Source of the DNA: Roseibium limicola
GTDB lineage: Bacteria > Pseudomonadota > Alphaproteobacteria > Rhizobiales > Stappiaceae
Assembly (NCBI RefSeq): GCF_017313085.1
Contig: NZ_JAFLNF010000002.1
Span: forward strand, 434,001-498,000
Direction of reading: 5' to 3'
Length of the DNA stretch: 64,000 nt
Shown piece after piece: positions 34,840 through 44,439 of this stretch. Numbering within the stretch: position 1 is the stretch's first letter; each line of letters opens with the position of its first letter. Under the pieces are notes generated by a model, which saw only the letters and a program-made list of their open reading frames with translations, did no database searches and was not told the origin of the DNA. The translations under genes and the position numbers were made by a program.

Positions 34840-37008
34840 ATGACTATGACAAGGGGCATCTTTGCTGCCGTGCTGATGGGCAGCACCGCGCTCACCGCTT
34901 CCACTGCCTGGGGGCAAAGTGCGAATGTGGCGCTCGAGCAGGTAACGGTTGACACGCTCAACCAGACCACTGCAACCGGCGAAGTCGAAGGCTATGTGGC
35001 CGACGCAACGCTGACCGGCAGCAAGACAGCAACACCGCTGAACGAAGTGCCGCAGTCCGTTTCCGTCATCGGCGAAGAAGAATTTACCGACCGCGGAGCA
35101 ACCAAGGCCGATGAAGCCCTGCGCTACACCGCCGGCGTCTTCACCCAACCCTTCGGTTATGACAGCGACACCAATTGGATCTTCATCCGTGGTTTCCAGG
35201 CAACCGCAGATGGCGCCTATCTGGATGGCCTGCAGAACTACAGCTACGCTTTCGGCGGCCTCTTCGTGGACAGCTTCCTGCTCGAGCGGATCGAAGTTCT
35301 GAAGGGAGCCTCCTCGGTCCTCTATGGCGGCTCCAATCCGGGCGGTATTGTCAACTACGTCTCCAAAAAGCCAACAGGCGAGCGCATTCGCTACGTCGAG
35401 ACCGGCATCAATGACGCTGGCACAGGCTACTTCGGCTTCGACATTGGCGACAGCTACAAGGACGAGTTCGACTTCCGCGTGCTTGGCAGGTTGCAGGGCG
35501 GCGATGGCTACTCGGATTTTGAAGACGGCGTTCGCGGCACCATCAGCCCGAGCCTGACACTGCATCTGAACGATGCCACCAAGCTGACGTTGCTCGCCAA
35601 TTTCACCGGCATTGATGAAACCCACAACGGCGGCGCCTTCCTGCCCTACGAGGGTACCGTTGTTGACGCCTCTTTCGGCCGTATTGACCGCGACGCCAAC
35701 TTCACCGAGCCGGGACTGGACTACTACAAGCGTGACCAGGCTTCCATCGGCTACGAGTTCGAGCATGAGTTCAACGCCGACTGGACCTTCCGCCAGAATG
35801 CCCGTTACACTCATGCGGATGTTTCCGAGCACAGCATTTACGGCAACGGCTACGAAGCCGGATCCAGCACACGTCTGAGCCGCATCAACTTCGAGCATGA
35901 TTCCGAAGTCAGCACTTTCCTCGTCGACAACCAGATTGAAGGCAAGGTCCTGACTGGCCCGATCGAGCACCGCGTGTTGGGTGGCATCGACTACAAATAC
36001 TACAATCTGAACCAGGTTCAGGCTTCCGCCCTGTTCGGCACCACCACGTCGATCGATGTGGTCAACCCGGTCTACGGCGCTACGCAGACCTTGCCGGTCA
36101 GCTACACCAACCAGGACCTGTTCCAGAAACAGCTCGGCTTCTACGCTCAGGATCAGTTGCGCTTCGGTGACGGCTGGATTGTCACCCTGAATGGGCGCCA
36201 TGACAGTGTCTGGACCAACACCCAGGATGGACCGACGTTCTACTCCCCGACCCAGGACAACCGGAACGAAAGCTTCGACAGTGCCTTCTCCGGTCGTGCA
36301 GGTCTGGCCTATGAGTTCAACAATGGTCTGACGCCTTACGCCAGCATTGCAAGCTTCTTCAACCCGCAGATCGGCACAACCCAGTTCGGCAACATGTTCG
36401 AACCGGAAACCGGCACCCAGTATGAAGTCGGAATCAAATACCAGCCGACATTCATGGATGCCTTGCTGACGGTCTCCGCATTCGACCTCACCCGTCAGAA
36501 TGTCCTGACCACGGATCCAACCAACGCCTTCGCGCAAATCCAGACCGGTGAGATCCGCTCGCGCGGGATCGAGATCGAAGCCAAAGGCAAGATCACCCAG
36601 AACCTGATGGCAACTGCCGCCTTCACAGCCTACGACCTTGAAATCACCAAGGACACCAACGCTGCGATCGTCGGAAACACGCCTTACATTGTTCCGGAAA
36701 TCATGGGCTCTGTCTGGCTTGAGTACGGTTTTGATGAAGCCATCTTCAACGGTGCGCTCGACGGTCTCTCGGTTGGCGCAGGTCTACGTTATGTCGGTGA
36801 AAGCTGGGCAGACCAGGCAAACACCCTCAAGGTTCCGGATGTCACCCTGGTCGACGCGCATGTCGGCTACGGCAAGGACAACTGGGGTGTCGACCTGAAC
36901 GTCAACAACGTGTTTGACGAGACCTATGTCGCGTCCTGCCAGACCTCCACCGCTTGCGCTTATGGCGAAGGCCGTGTGATCAAGCTGAAGCTGCACGCAA
37001 CCTGGTAA
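34840..37008 (+). CDS. TonB-dependent siderophore receptor
   Basis: A 722-residue outer-membrane receptor: signal peptide (cleavage near TAWGQS), plug domain about residues 60-170 (EVPQSVSVIGEEEFTDRGA, ALRYTAGVFTQPFG, WIFIRGFQ, VLKGASSVLYGGSNPGGIV) and a beta-barrel ending in VIKLKLHATW with the aromatic C-terminal residue needed for outer-membrane insertion. The plug resembles hydroxamate/ferrichrome receptors (FhuA/FoxA-like), in line with the FhuBCD-like genes downstream. The ligand cannot be named. It is the first gene of a run through 42580. Confidence 0.93.
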   Translation: MTMTRGIFAAVLMGSTALTASTAWGQSANVALEQVTVDTLNQTTATGEVEGYVADATLTGSKTATPLNEVPQSVSVIGEEEFTDRGATKADEALRYTAGVFTQPFGYDSDTNWIFIRGFQATADGAYLDGLQNYSYAFGGLFVDSFLLERIEVLKGASSVLYGGSNPGGIVNYVSKKPTGERIRYVETGINDAGTGYFGFDIGDSYKDEFDFRVLGRLQGGDGYSDFEDGVRGTISPSLTLHLNDATKLTLLANFTGIDETHNGGAFLPYEGTVVDASFGRIDRDANFTEPGLDYYKRDQASIGYEFEHEFNADWTFRQNARYTHADVSEHSIYGNGYEAGSSTRLSRINFEHDSEVSTFLVDNQIEGKVLTGPIEHRVLGGIDYKYYNLNQVQASALFGTTTSIDVVNPVYGATQTLPVSYTNQDLFQKQLGFYAQDQLRFGDGWIVTLNGRHDSVWTNTQDGPTFYSPTQDNRNESFDSAFSGRAGLAYEFNNGLTPYASIASFFNPQIGTTQFGNMFEPETGTQYEVGIKYQPTFMDALLTVSAFDLTRQNVLTTDPTNAFAQIQTGEIRSRGIEIEAKGKITQNLMATAAFTAYDLEITKDTNAAIVGNTPYIVPEIMGSVWLEYGFDEAIFNGALDGLSVGAGLRYVGESWADQANTLKVPDVTLVDAHVGYGKDNWGVDLNVNNVFDETYVASCQTSTACAYGEGRVIKLKLHATW

Positions 37009-37037
37009 GACCCAGGGGGAAAGAACAAGGGACGACC

Positions 37038-37853
37038 ATGACCTCAGCCAACGGCAACGCTGCCGGACAGCCAAAGGACACGCCCCTGTTCCACCTGCAG
37101 GGCATTCGGTTTCAACGTCAGGGGCGGGACATCATCCCGCCCTTGGATCTTTCTCTTCAGCGCGGCAAGGTCTACGGCCTGATCGGGCTGAACGGCTCCG
37201 GCAAGTCGACGCTGCTCAATCTGCTGGCCCGCCAGCTTGCTCCCTCCTCCGGCTCCCTGCTGTTTGAAGGCAAGTCGCTGGAAGGATACGGCGATAAAGA
37301 GCTTGCCCGTCGACTGGCTTACATGCCGCAATTCACCCCACCAGCTGATGGCATGACCGTGACGGACCTCGTCGCGCTTGGACGGTTCGCCTGGCACGGC
37401 ACTTTGGGGCGCTTTTCAAAGTCCGACGACGAAATGGTTCACTCCGCCCTTGCGGCAACCGGCTTGCTGACTTACGCGTCTCGCCCGGTTGACAGCCTTT
37501 CTGGTGGCGAACGCCAGCGCGCCTGGCTGGCCATGATGGTGGCGCAGGACACCGGCTGTCTTCTCCTCGATGAACCGACGTCCGCCCTCGATATTCCCCA
37601 CCAGGTCGAAATGCTGCAGCTCGTCCGCCGCCTGTCTCGCGAACGGGGCTTGAGCGCGATTGTCGTGCTGCATGACATCAACATGGCAGCGCGTCTGGCC
37701 GATCAGCTTATCGCTCTGGAACAAGGCCGAGTAATTGCTGCCGGCCCACCGGAGGACGTGATGCGCGAGGATGTTCTCGCCCGCATCTACGGTCTGGATA
37801 TGGGCATCTTCAATCATCCCGACACCGGCGCGCCCATCGGCTTTGTCAAATGA
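37038..37853 (+). CDS. Iron-siderophore ABC transporter ATP-binding protein (FhuC-like)
   Basis: A 271-residue ABC ATPase with Walker A GLNGSGKST, the motif LSGGERQRAWLAMMVAQ, Walker B CLLLDEPTSALD and switch His in VVLHDINMAARL, the last being typical for FecE/FhuC-type iron importers. It powers periplasm-to-cytoplasm transport through the FhuB-like permease. ATG 37038 has AAGGGA upstream; 28 extra upstream codons would run back into the receptor gene. Its stop overlaps the start of the binding-protein gene as ATGA. Confidence 0.92.
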   Translation: MTSANGNAAGQPKDTPLFHLQGIRFQRQGRDIIPPLDLSLQRGKVYGLIGLNGSGKSTLLNLLARQLAPSSGSLLFEGKSLEGYGDKELARRLAYMPQFTPPADGMTVTDLVALGRFAWHGTLGRFSKSDDEMVHSALAATGLLTYASRPVDSLSGGERQRAWLAMMVAQDTGCLLLDEPTSALDIPHQVEMLQLVRRLSRERGLSAIVVLHDINMAARLADQLIALEQGRVIAAGPPEDVMREDVLARIYGLDMGIFNHPDTGAPIGFVK

Positions 37854-38752
37854 GACACCCTGTAGCGCCCCTCAGCCGCAGAAGAATACTGCAAGCCATG
37901 GCCGCAAGCTTGCCGCTTGGCCTGTGGTCCTCCGCTGGCCTTGCTGCCGACAGGCCAAAGCGTATCGCTGTTGTTGACTGGGCACTTCTGGAAACAGTTT
38001 TGGCGCTTGGCCTGACGCCTTTGGCTGCCACCGAGTTGCGGCAATACCGCCGCCTGTCTCTTGGCAAGACCTTGCCACAATCGACGGTCGATCTTGGACT
38101 GCGTGGCGCACCCAACTACGAACTCCTTCTGACTTCCAACCCCGACCTCATCCTGATTTCCCAGTTTTATGAGGGCATGCGCGGTCTGTTGGAGAAAATT
38201 GCCCCAGTAGCCTCCGTCACAACCTATGAGCCCGGCAGCCCAGCGCTGACACTCGCCAAGAAGGCAACGCAAAGCCTCGGCGAGATCCTTTTTCTGGAAA
38301 CCGAAGCCGAGAAGCTGGTGGCGGCAACAGATAAAACCCTGCAAGCCTACCGTGAGCAGCTAAATTCCCTCGGCGGTCGTCCGGTCTATGCCATCAATCT
38401 GGGTGACAGCCGCCATTTCCGGGCGTTTGGTTCCGACAGTCTCATCGGCGGGGTGGTCGCAGGCCTCGGACTGCAAAATGCCTGGGATGGCCAGACCAGT
38501 TATTCCGCTTCCGCACCCGTTCCTCTAACCGCGCTTGCCAAGCATCCGGAGGCAGCACTTGTCATCGTCGGACCTGTCGCCAGTGATATCGTTGAGGGTA
38601 TCCAGAGAAGCCGCCTTTGGTCGGCATTGCCGATGGTCCGTGAGAACCGAACGGTCTGGCTGGGCGCTCACAATCATTTCGGCGCATTGCCGACTGCCAT
38701 TGCAATTGCAAGTGAAATGGCACAGGGCCTGAAAAGGCTGGCCCATGGCTAA
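37850..38752 (+). CDS. Iron-siderophore ABC transporter substrate-binding protein (FhuD-like)
   Basis: A 300-residue periplasmic binding protein of the helical-backbone (FhuD/TroA-like) class. The N-terminus MRHPVAPLSRRRILQAMAA has a twin-arginine export motif and a cleavage site near GLAADRP. The segments RIAVVDWALLETVLALGL and PDLILISQFYEGMRGLLEKI are characteristic for FhuD-type proteins. It overlaps the ATPase gene by four bases and the permease gene by eight, so all three are coupled. It would deliver hydroxamate-type ferric siderophore to the permease. Confidence 0.9.
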   Translation: MRHPVAPLSRRRILQAMAASLPLGLWSSAGLAADRPKRIAVVDWALLETVLALGLTPLAATELRQYRRLSLGKTLPQSTVDLGLRGAPNYELLLTSNPDLILISQFYEGMRGLLEKIAPVASVTTYEPGSPALTLAKKATQSLGEILFLETEAEKLVAATDKTLQAYREQLNSLGGRPVYAINLGDSRHFRAFGSDSLIGGVVAGLGLQNAWDGQTSYSASAPVPLTALAKHPEAALVIVGPVASDIVEGIQRSRLWSALPMVRENRTVWLGAHNHFGALPTAIAIASEMAQGLKRLAHG

Positions 38753-40775
38753 CCTCGCTTCAACCTCACCCACGACGACACCAACCGTTCCCCGCCCCCC
38801 TCTGTCAGGACTAGGCATTTTGCCCGTTTCGCTTTTGGGTCTGGCACTGCTGTTTGCTACGGTACGTGTGATGTTGGGCTCGCCGGCCTCACCGGAACAA
38901 TGCGACCTCGCCTGTCGACTGGACACTGTTGCATTTTCCTATTCGCTGCTTCCGCGCATTCTCATGGGCTTCCTCGCAGGCGGAGCTCTCGGCCTGTCCG
39001 GCGTTCTGCTGCAACGTGTTCTACGCAACCCTCTTGCTGAACCAGCCACGCTGGGCATCACGGCCGGGGCGCAATTCGCCCTCGCCCTTGCCACTTTGCA
39101 TGTCCCTGTCTTGCTGGTGTTTGGCCGTGAGGGCGCAGCCCTGCTCGGGGGCCTGATCGCCGTTTCCCTGCTGCTCGCTCTGACCTGGCGTCGTGGGCTC
39201 GACCCGATCGCCGTTGTTCTCGCCGGCATGATGATTTCACTGATGTCCGCAGCCGCCACAGCCACATTGATCATCTTCAACGGCGACTATGTCTTTTCGC
39301 TCTTCGTCTGGGGTGGTGGATCTTTGGTCCAGCAGGATTGGTACCCGGCACAGGTGATCGCCGCAGTCTTCGTTCTGACTGCCATGGCTTCCGCTTTGCT
39401 TCTGCGACCGCTGGCCATTCTCGGCCTTGATGACAAAAGCGCCCGCAGTCTCGGTTTGGCAGTGACGTCCATGCGGCTCGGCGTCCTCGGGCTCGCCACG
39501 CTCCTGGCCTCAATCGTCACCGCCCACTTGGGGATCATCGCCTTTATCGGCCTCGCTGGACCGGCCTTTGCAAGGCTAGGCGCCCAGCGCACTATGGGCC
39601 AGCATATTGCGGCCGCGCTGGTGATTTCTGCGGCCCTTCTGTCGCTGACCGACAGCATTCTGGCGCTGACCATCGGGCTCGACTACGACCGGGTGCCCGC
39701 CGGTGCTGTCACCGCTTTGCTTGGTGGGCCCTTGCTTCTGTGGCTTCTGCCCCGTCTCTCCATGCTGCAACCAGGTGAAAAACCGACAAGTGCCGCGCAA
39801 GCCGCCCCGGCCATCCATGCCCCCGGAAAGATCTTACTTGGGTTGGCCATTGGCCTGGCCCTGATCTGCGTCATCGGTCTGTGTGTCGGAAGAGGCCCCG
39901 ATGGCTGGCATTTCAGCCTTGGTTCTCAGCTTGCCGACATGCTGCCGTGGCGCCTTCCGCGTTTGATTGCAGCACTGAGTGCCGGCGCCCTTTTGGCCGG
40001 GGCCGGATTGATCCTGCAAAAGCTGACCGGAAATGCGCTCGCCAGTCCTGAAGTTCTCGGCATTGGCGCATCCAGCGGCGTCGGTCTCTGTCTGCTTCTA
40101 CTGGTTGCTCCCTTTGCCTCCCCACCGCTGAAACTGCTCTGCGCCAGCGTTGGCGCATTCATCGGGCTCGGCGTGATCCTGCTGCTGTCCCGACGCAATG
40201 GTTTTAACCGAGAGCGATTGCTCCTGGCCGGCGTCGCAATCGGAGCCTTTGCCAGCGCCATCCTGTCTGCCGTCATCGCGATGGGAACACCGGTCTCCTT
40301 TCAGCTCGTCGTCTGGCTCAGTGGAGCAACCAATGACATCACCCTTTCCGGTGCCCTCGCCATCGCAGCCGGAGTTGTCGTTCTGGTCCCGCCGCTGATA
40401 CTTGTCGCCCGATGGCTGGATCTGCTCTCACTGGGCGACATGACCGCCCGCGCAGCCGGACTATCGTTGGCACCGGCTCGTGGCGTCCTGATCGTACTGG
40501 CAGCCTTGATGAGCGCACTGGCGACACTGACAGTCGGCCCGTTGAGCTTTCTCGGCCTTGTGGCACCTCATCTGGCGCGTCTGCTCGGGCTCTCCCGCGG
40601 TCGTGGCCATATTCTCGCCAGTCTGGCGCTTGGCGCAGCCCTGCTTGGTCTATCCGACTGGCTCGCCCGTATGCTGGCCTTTCCCTACCAGTTGCCATTG
40701 GGCCTGTTCGCCAGCCTGTTGAGTGGGCCATACTTGATATGGCTTTTGTGCAACGGAAGAGGGAATTCGCGTTAG
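38745..40775 (+). CDS. Iron-siderophore ABC transporter permease, FhuB-type fusion
   Basis: A 676-residue inner-membrane protein made of two FecCD permease halves fused in tandem, as in FhuB (E. coli FhuB is about 660). The first half holds GALGLSGVLLQRVLRNPLAE and HLGIIAFIGLAGPAFARLG, the second GALLAGAGLILQKLTGNALA and VGPLSFLGLVAPHLARLLG, each pair being the coupling-helix region. About 18-20 hydrophobic segments are seen. The fusion is typical for hydroxamate siderophore importers and sets it apart from the single-domain permease gene at 45737. Confidence 0.93.
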   Translation: MANLASTSPTTTPTVPRPPLSGLGILPVSLLGLALLFATVRVMLGSPASPEQCDLACRLDTVAFSYSLLPRILMGFLAGGALGLSGVLLQRVLRNPLAEPATLGITAGAQFALALATLHVPVLLVFGREGAALLGGLIAVSLLLALTWRRGLDPIAVVLAGMMISLMSAAATATLIIFNGDYVFSLFVWGGGSLVQQDWYPAQVIAAVFVLTAMASALLLRPLAILGLDDKSARSLGLAVTSMRLGVLGLATLLASIVTAHLGIIAFIGLAGPAFARLGAQRTMGQHIAAALVISAALLSLTDSILALTIGLDYDRVPAGAVTALLGGPLLLWLLPRLSMLQPGEKPTSAAQAAPAIHAPGKILLGLAIGLALICVIGLCVGRGPDGWHFSLGSQLADMLPWRLPRLIAALSAGALLAGAGLILQKLTGNALASPEVLGIGASSGVGLCLLLLVAPFASPPLKLLCASVGAFIGLGVILLLSRRNGFNRERLLLAGVAIGAFASAILSAVIAMGTPVSFQLVVWLSGATNDITLSGALAIAAGVVVLVPPLILVARWLDLLSLGDMTARAAGLSLAPARGVLIVLAALMSALATLTVGPLSFLGLVAPHLARLLGLSRGRGHILASLALGAALLGLSDWLARMLAFPYQLPLGLFASLLSGPYLIWLLCNGRGNSR

Positions 40776-40843
40776 CCGCAATCGACCGCTCGCCACCGCA
40801 GCCCTATAAGCAATTCACCTTACCCAACCCAGTTCAGGACCTC

Positions 40844-42580
40844 ATGCTCAAGCGTTTCGCCGCCTATTACGCGCCCTATAAGAACCTGTTCTATCTGGAC
40901 TTCGGCTGTGCCGTTCTCGCCGGGTTGCTGGAACTCACGTTCCCGGTGGCGGTAAAGGTCTTTGTCGATGACTTTTTGCCTTCGGGGAACTGGCAGTTCA
41001 TCGTGTTGGCAGCGATAGGCCTGCTGGTGCTGTATCTGGCAAACACCGCCCTGACGGCAATTGTCGTCTATTGGGGCCACATGCTTGGCATCAACATTGA
41101 AACCGACATGCGCCGCAAGGCATTCCAGCATCTGCAGAAGCTCTCCTTCCGCTTCTACGACAATCAAAAGACCGGGCATCTGCTTGCACGCGTCACCAAG
41201 GATCTGGAAGAAATCGGCGAAGTGGCCCATCACGGTCCGGAGGACCTGTTCATTGCGGTCATGACTTTTATCGGCGCGTTCATGCTGATGCTTTGGGTCA
41301 ACGTGCATCTGGCCCTTCTGACCGCTCTGATCGTACCGGCCGTCGCCTTTGTCACCAGCCGCTATGGCAGCCGCATGACAACCAACTGGCGCGCCCTTTA
41401 TGCTCGCGTTGGCGACTTCAATGTCCGGGTAGAGGAAAATGTCGGCGGCATGCGACTGGTTCAGGCCTTTGCCAATGAGGAGCACGAACGCGAACTCTTC
41501 GCGCTCGACAACGCCAACTACCGCAAGACCAAGCTTGAAGCCTACAAGATCATGGCCGCCTCCACCTCGCTCAACTACATGAGCATGCGTCTGGTGCAGC
41601 TGGTCATCATGTTGGCCGGCAGTTATCTCGTCATTATAGAACATCTGACGTACGGCGGCTTCGTCGGCTTCCTGTTGCTGGTAACCGTGTTCTTCCGGCC
41701 CATCGAAAAGATCAACTCAGTCATCGAGACCTACCCGAAGGGTATCGCCGGTTTCCGCCGCTATCTCGACCTGATGGAAACCCAGCCAGACATCGCAGAC
41801 CGGCCCGATGCACAAGCCGTCTCGCATCTGACCGGCGCAATCAGATACGACAACGTCGGCTTCGGCTATTCCGAGTCGCGAACCGTTCTTAATGGCGTCG
41901 ACCTGACGATCCAGCCGGGCGAGACAGTGGCCTTCGTCGGCCCATCTGGCGCTGGCAAGACAACCTTCTGCTCGCTCCTGCCGCGCTTCTATGAAGTCTC
42001 CGACGGTGCCATCAGCATCGACGGCATCGACATTCGCGACATGACCATGTCGTCCCTGCGCCGACAGATAGGCATCGTTCAACAGGACGTCTTCCTTTTT
42101 GGCGGTTCACTGCGTGAAAACGTTGCCTATGGCCGGATTGGCGCCAGTGATGAGGAGATCCTGCAGGCCATAGAAAGTGCCCGTCTGACCTCCGTCTTGC
42201 AGGAAATGCCCGAAGGTCTGGACACAGTCATCGGCGAGCGAGGGGTGAAACTCTCCGGCGGTCAGAAACAACGCATGGCCATCGCGCGTATCTTCCTGAA
42301 AGACCCGTCAATCCTGATCCTGGATGAGGCCACCTCCGCACTGGACACCCAAACCGAACGGGAAATTCAGGCAAGTCTGGATGACCTGTCCCGCGAACGG
42401 ACAACATTGATCATCGCCCATCGTCTGGCGACCATCAAAAAGGCAGACCGGATCGTCGTGGTGGATCAGGGCCAGATTCTCGAACAAGGCTCCCATTCGG
42501 AGCTGCTGGCAAAGAATGGCCGCTATCGCCAGATGCATGACGTGCAGTTTCTCCATCTGACACCGGAAGCCGCGCAGTAG
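40844..42580 (+). CDS. ABC exporter, fused membrane and ATPase domains
   Basis: A 578-residue half-size ABC exporter: six-helix transmembrane domain over residues 1-320, then the ATPase with Walker A GPSGAGKTT, signature LSGGQKQRMAIARI and Walker B ILILDEATSALD. It resembles MsbA/multidrug-type proteins; a partner may be itself as a homodimer. ATG 40844 (MLKRFAAYY) with AGGA upstream is preferred to longer versions that overlap fhuB. As the last gene of the siderophore run before a terminator it might export desferri-siderophore or recycle it, but this is inference only. Confidence 0.87.
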   Translation: MLKRFAAYYAPYKNLFYLDFGCAVLAGLLELTFPVAVKVFVDDFLPSGNWQFIVLAAIGLLVLYLANTALTAIVVYWGHMLGINIETDMRRKAFQHLQKLSFRFYDNQKTGHLLARVTKDLEEIGEVAHHGPEDLFIAVMTFIGAFMLMLWVNVHLALLTALIVPAVAFVTSRYGSRMTTNWRALYARVGDFNVRVEENVGGMRLVQAFANEEHERELFALDNANYRKTKLEAYKIMAASTSLNYMSMRLVQLVIMLAGSYLVIIEHLTYGGFVGFLLLVTVFFRPIEKINSVIETYPKGIAGFRRYLDLMETQPDIADRPDAQAVSHLTGAIRYDNVGFGYSESRTVLNGVDLTIQPGETVAFVGPSGAGKTTFCSLLPRFYEVSDGAISIDGIDIRDMTMSSLRRQIGIVQQDVFLFGGSLRENVAYGRIGASDEEILQAIESARLTSVLQEMPEGLDTVIGERGVKLSGGQKQRMAIARIFLKDPSILILDEATSALDTQTEREIQASLDDLSRERTTLIIAHRLATIKKADRIVVVDQGQILEQGSHSELLAKNGRYRQMHDVQFLHLTPEAAQ

Positions 42581-42599
42581 GACAGCACGACACTGACAT

Positions 42600-42628
42600 G
42601 AAAACCGCTCCTTCCACGAGCGGTTTTC
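42600..42628 (+). terminator. Intrinsic terminator after the siderophore cluster
   Basis: AAAACCGCTC (42601-42610) pairs with GAGCGGTTTT (42618-42627) around a seven-base loop. The T-run is four long, and the flanking A-run makes it usable from either strand. It lies 20 bases after the exporter stop. Confidence 0.8.
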
Positions 42629-42690
42629 ACTGCCTGCCCCCGTAGAACTTCAACTCCTCAACCCTTGGCGTCAACGTCTAAGAACCGTCT

Positions 42691-42727
42691 GTAAACCGGT
42701 CTGAAAAATAACTAGACGACCGGTCTA
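42691..42727. promoter_or_regulatory. Candidate TetR operator upstream of the TetR gene
   Basis: TAGACGACCGGTCTA at 42713-42727 contains the perfect arms TAGAC and GTCTA around five bases. It resembles operators of NemR-type TetR repressors (TAGACC arms, recalled from E. coli). A related half copy, AAACCGGTCTG, occurs at 42693-42703. Both lie just before the TetR start at 42749. Confidence 0.55.
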
Positions 42728-42748
42728 TTTCCAAGTTACACCGCCGCC

Positions 42749-43366
42749 ATGAAGCAGGACCAGAAATCAGAGGCGACCCGACGGAAAATCCTCCAGGCAG
42801 GACAATCGCTCGTGCTTGCAAAGGGGTATTCAGCCGTCGGCCTGAAGCAGATCCTTGACGCAAGCGGCGTCCCCAAGGGATCCTTCTATTATTACTTCAG
42901 CTCCAAAGAAGCATTTGGCTGCGCAATGCTGGAGGCCTATCTCCATGACTACCTTACCGCCTTTGACAGGGTGACAGCGCAGGGGAGCCCTGCCCGCCCC
43001 GCAAGTGAACGGATGATGGCCTATTTCGCCGCCGCGATCCCTGAGGATCTGTCTGTCTCCATGGCCAACCGTTGCCTTGTGGTGAAGCTCTCTGCAGAGA
43101 TCAGCGACCTGTCAGAGGACATGCGCGCCATCCTTGTTACAGGCGTCGACACCCTGCTCGCCAGACTGAAGGATCTTCTGAACCAGGGCACTGCGGATGG
43201 ATCCATTAAGCTGGAGCTATCGCCGCAAGAAACGGCCCCATTGCTCTACGGACAATGGGTTGGCGCAGCCATCCTTGCCAAATTGTCTCGGAGCCCGGCA
43301 CCGCTGAGAGCCGTTTTAGCTGACACGCGCCGACGCTACATGCTTCCACTAACTGCCGTTGGCTAG
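42749..43366 (+). CDS. TetR family transcriptional regulator
   Basis: A 205-residue TetR repressor. The N-terminal helix-turn-helix reads ATRRKILQAGQSLVLAKGYS then VGLKQILDASGVPKGSFYYY, the typical DNA-binding signature, and the C-terminal domain is the larger TetR_C type seen in NemR/AcuR-like electrophile sensors. It contains one cysteine in GCAMLEAYLHD and another in NRCLVV. The upstream operator-like repeat supports autorepression, and the oxidoreductase gene 66 bp downstream in the same direction is the likely target. Confidence 0.9.
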   Translation: MKQDQKSEATRRKILQAGQSLVLAKGYSAVGLKQILDASGVPKGSFYYYFSSKEAFGCAMLEAYLHDYLTAFDRVTAQGSPARPASERMMAYFAAAIPEDLSVSMANRCLVVKLSAEISDLSEDMRAILVTGVDTLLARLKDLLNQGTADGSIKLELSPQETAPLLYGQWVGAAILAKLSRSPAPLRAVLADTRRRYMLPLTAVG

Positions 43367-43432
43367 GCTCTCCGACCTGACTGACGATCGAAGAGCTGGG
43401 CCAGCCAACCTCCTCCCTAAAGGACAAAATCC

Positions 43433-44410
43433 ATGAAAACCATTGCCTATGTCACATTCGGCGAGCCCGAAGCCGTTCTCTATGTCTCAGACACTGACAA
43501 GCCGTCTGCCGCTGCCGGTGAAGTCCTTCTGCGTATGGTCCTGTCCCCCATCCACAACCATGACCTTTGGACCACGCGCGGGAAATACGGCTATAAGCCC
43601 GACCTTCCCGCTCAGGGCGGCACGGAAGCCTTGGGAATTGTCGAGGCTGTCGGTGAAGGCGTCGACACCGAGTTGATCGGCAAGCGCGTTGTCGCAGCTG
43701 GCGTTCAAGCTTCGTGGAGCGCGTATTTCACCGCCAAGGCTGAAGCCATCGTCCCGCTGCCGGATCAGATCTCCGATGAGGTCGGCTGCCAGCTCATCGC
43801 CATGCCGTTCTCCGCACTGGCGCTGCTAGAGTTCCTCGATGTCCAGAAAGGCGACTGGGTCATCCAGACCGCCTCCAACGGAACAGTTGGCAAGGTTTTC
43901 GCAGATCTTGCCAAAGCTCGTGGCATCAACACACTCAACCTGGTGCGCCGCGCAGAGGCTGTGAGCGAATTGCAAGACCTCGGATTTGCCAATGTCTTAT
44001 CGACGAGCGAAGACGGCTGGCAAAACAAGGCGCGCACCATCATTGGTGATACAGGCGCCCGTGCCGCCGTGGATTCTGTTGGGGGGCCAGTTGTCGAAGA
44101 CATTGCCGAACTGCTCGGTGTCGATGGCCTGTTGGTCGTCTTCGGATCCGGCGCCGGTGTACCGCTGCAGTTGTCCGCCATGACGATGATTTCCAAACAC
44201 CTGGTGGTCAAAGGCTTCTGGGGCTCGCGCGTCATCGGCGACATGCCGGCAGATGAGAAACGGCGACTGATCGTCGAGCTTGTGACCCTGGCCGCAAAGA
44301 ACGAGTTGCGCCTGTCCGCCGGCGGTATCTTTCCGCTTGAGGATATCAAGTCTGCCGTCGAAGCCAGCCTGACCGCCGGCAAGTCCGGCAAAATCCTGCT
44401 GCGTCCATGA
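43433..44410 (+). CDS. Zinc-type alcohol dehydrogenase superfamily oxidoreductase (quinone reductase/enoyl reductase-like)
   Basis: A 325-residue medium-chain dehydrogenase/reductase. It has the GroES-like N-terminal domain (NHDLWTTRGKYGY) and a Rossmann domain with an altered nucleotide motif NGTVGKVFADLA near residue 145. It lacks the zinc-binding cysteines of true alcohol dehydrogenases, and resembles NADPH:quinone reductases and 2-enoyl thioester reductases. It follows a TetR repressor whose putative operator is of the electrophile-sensing type, so detoxification of quinones or reactive enones/aldehydes is a plausible inference. ATG 43433 has AGGAC upstream. Confidence 0.83.
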   Translation: MKTIAYVTFGEPEAVLYVSDTDKPSAAAGEVLLRMVLSPIHNHDLWTTRGKYGYKPDLPAQGGTEALGIVEAVGEGVDTELIGKRVVAAGVQASWSAYFTAKAEAIVPLPDQISDEVGCQLIAMPFSALALLEFLDVQKGDWVIQTASNGTVGKVFADLAKARGINTLNLVRRAEAVSELQDLGFANVLSTSEDGWQNKARTIIGDTGARAAVDSVGGPVVEDIAELLGVDGLLVVFGSGAGVPLQLSAMTMISKHLVVKGFWGSRVIGDMPADEKRRLIVELVTLAAKNELRLSAGGIFPLEDIKSAVEASLTAGKSGKILLRP

Positions 44411-44439
44411 GATTGCGATAACCAAACCCACCTCAACCA

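Noticed and set aside
34837-36537. A 566-codon open frame antisense to the TonB receptor gene
   Set aside because: Antisense shadow of a clear receptor gene, without ribosome site or recognisable domain.
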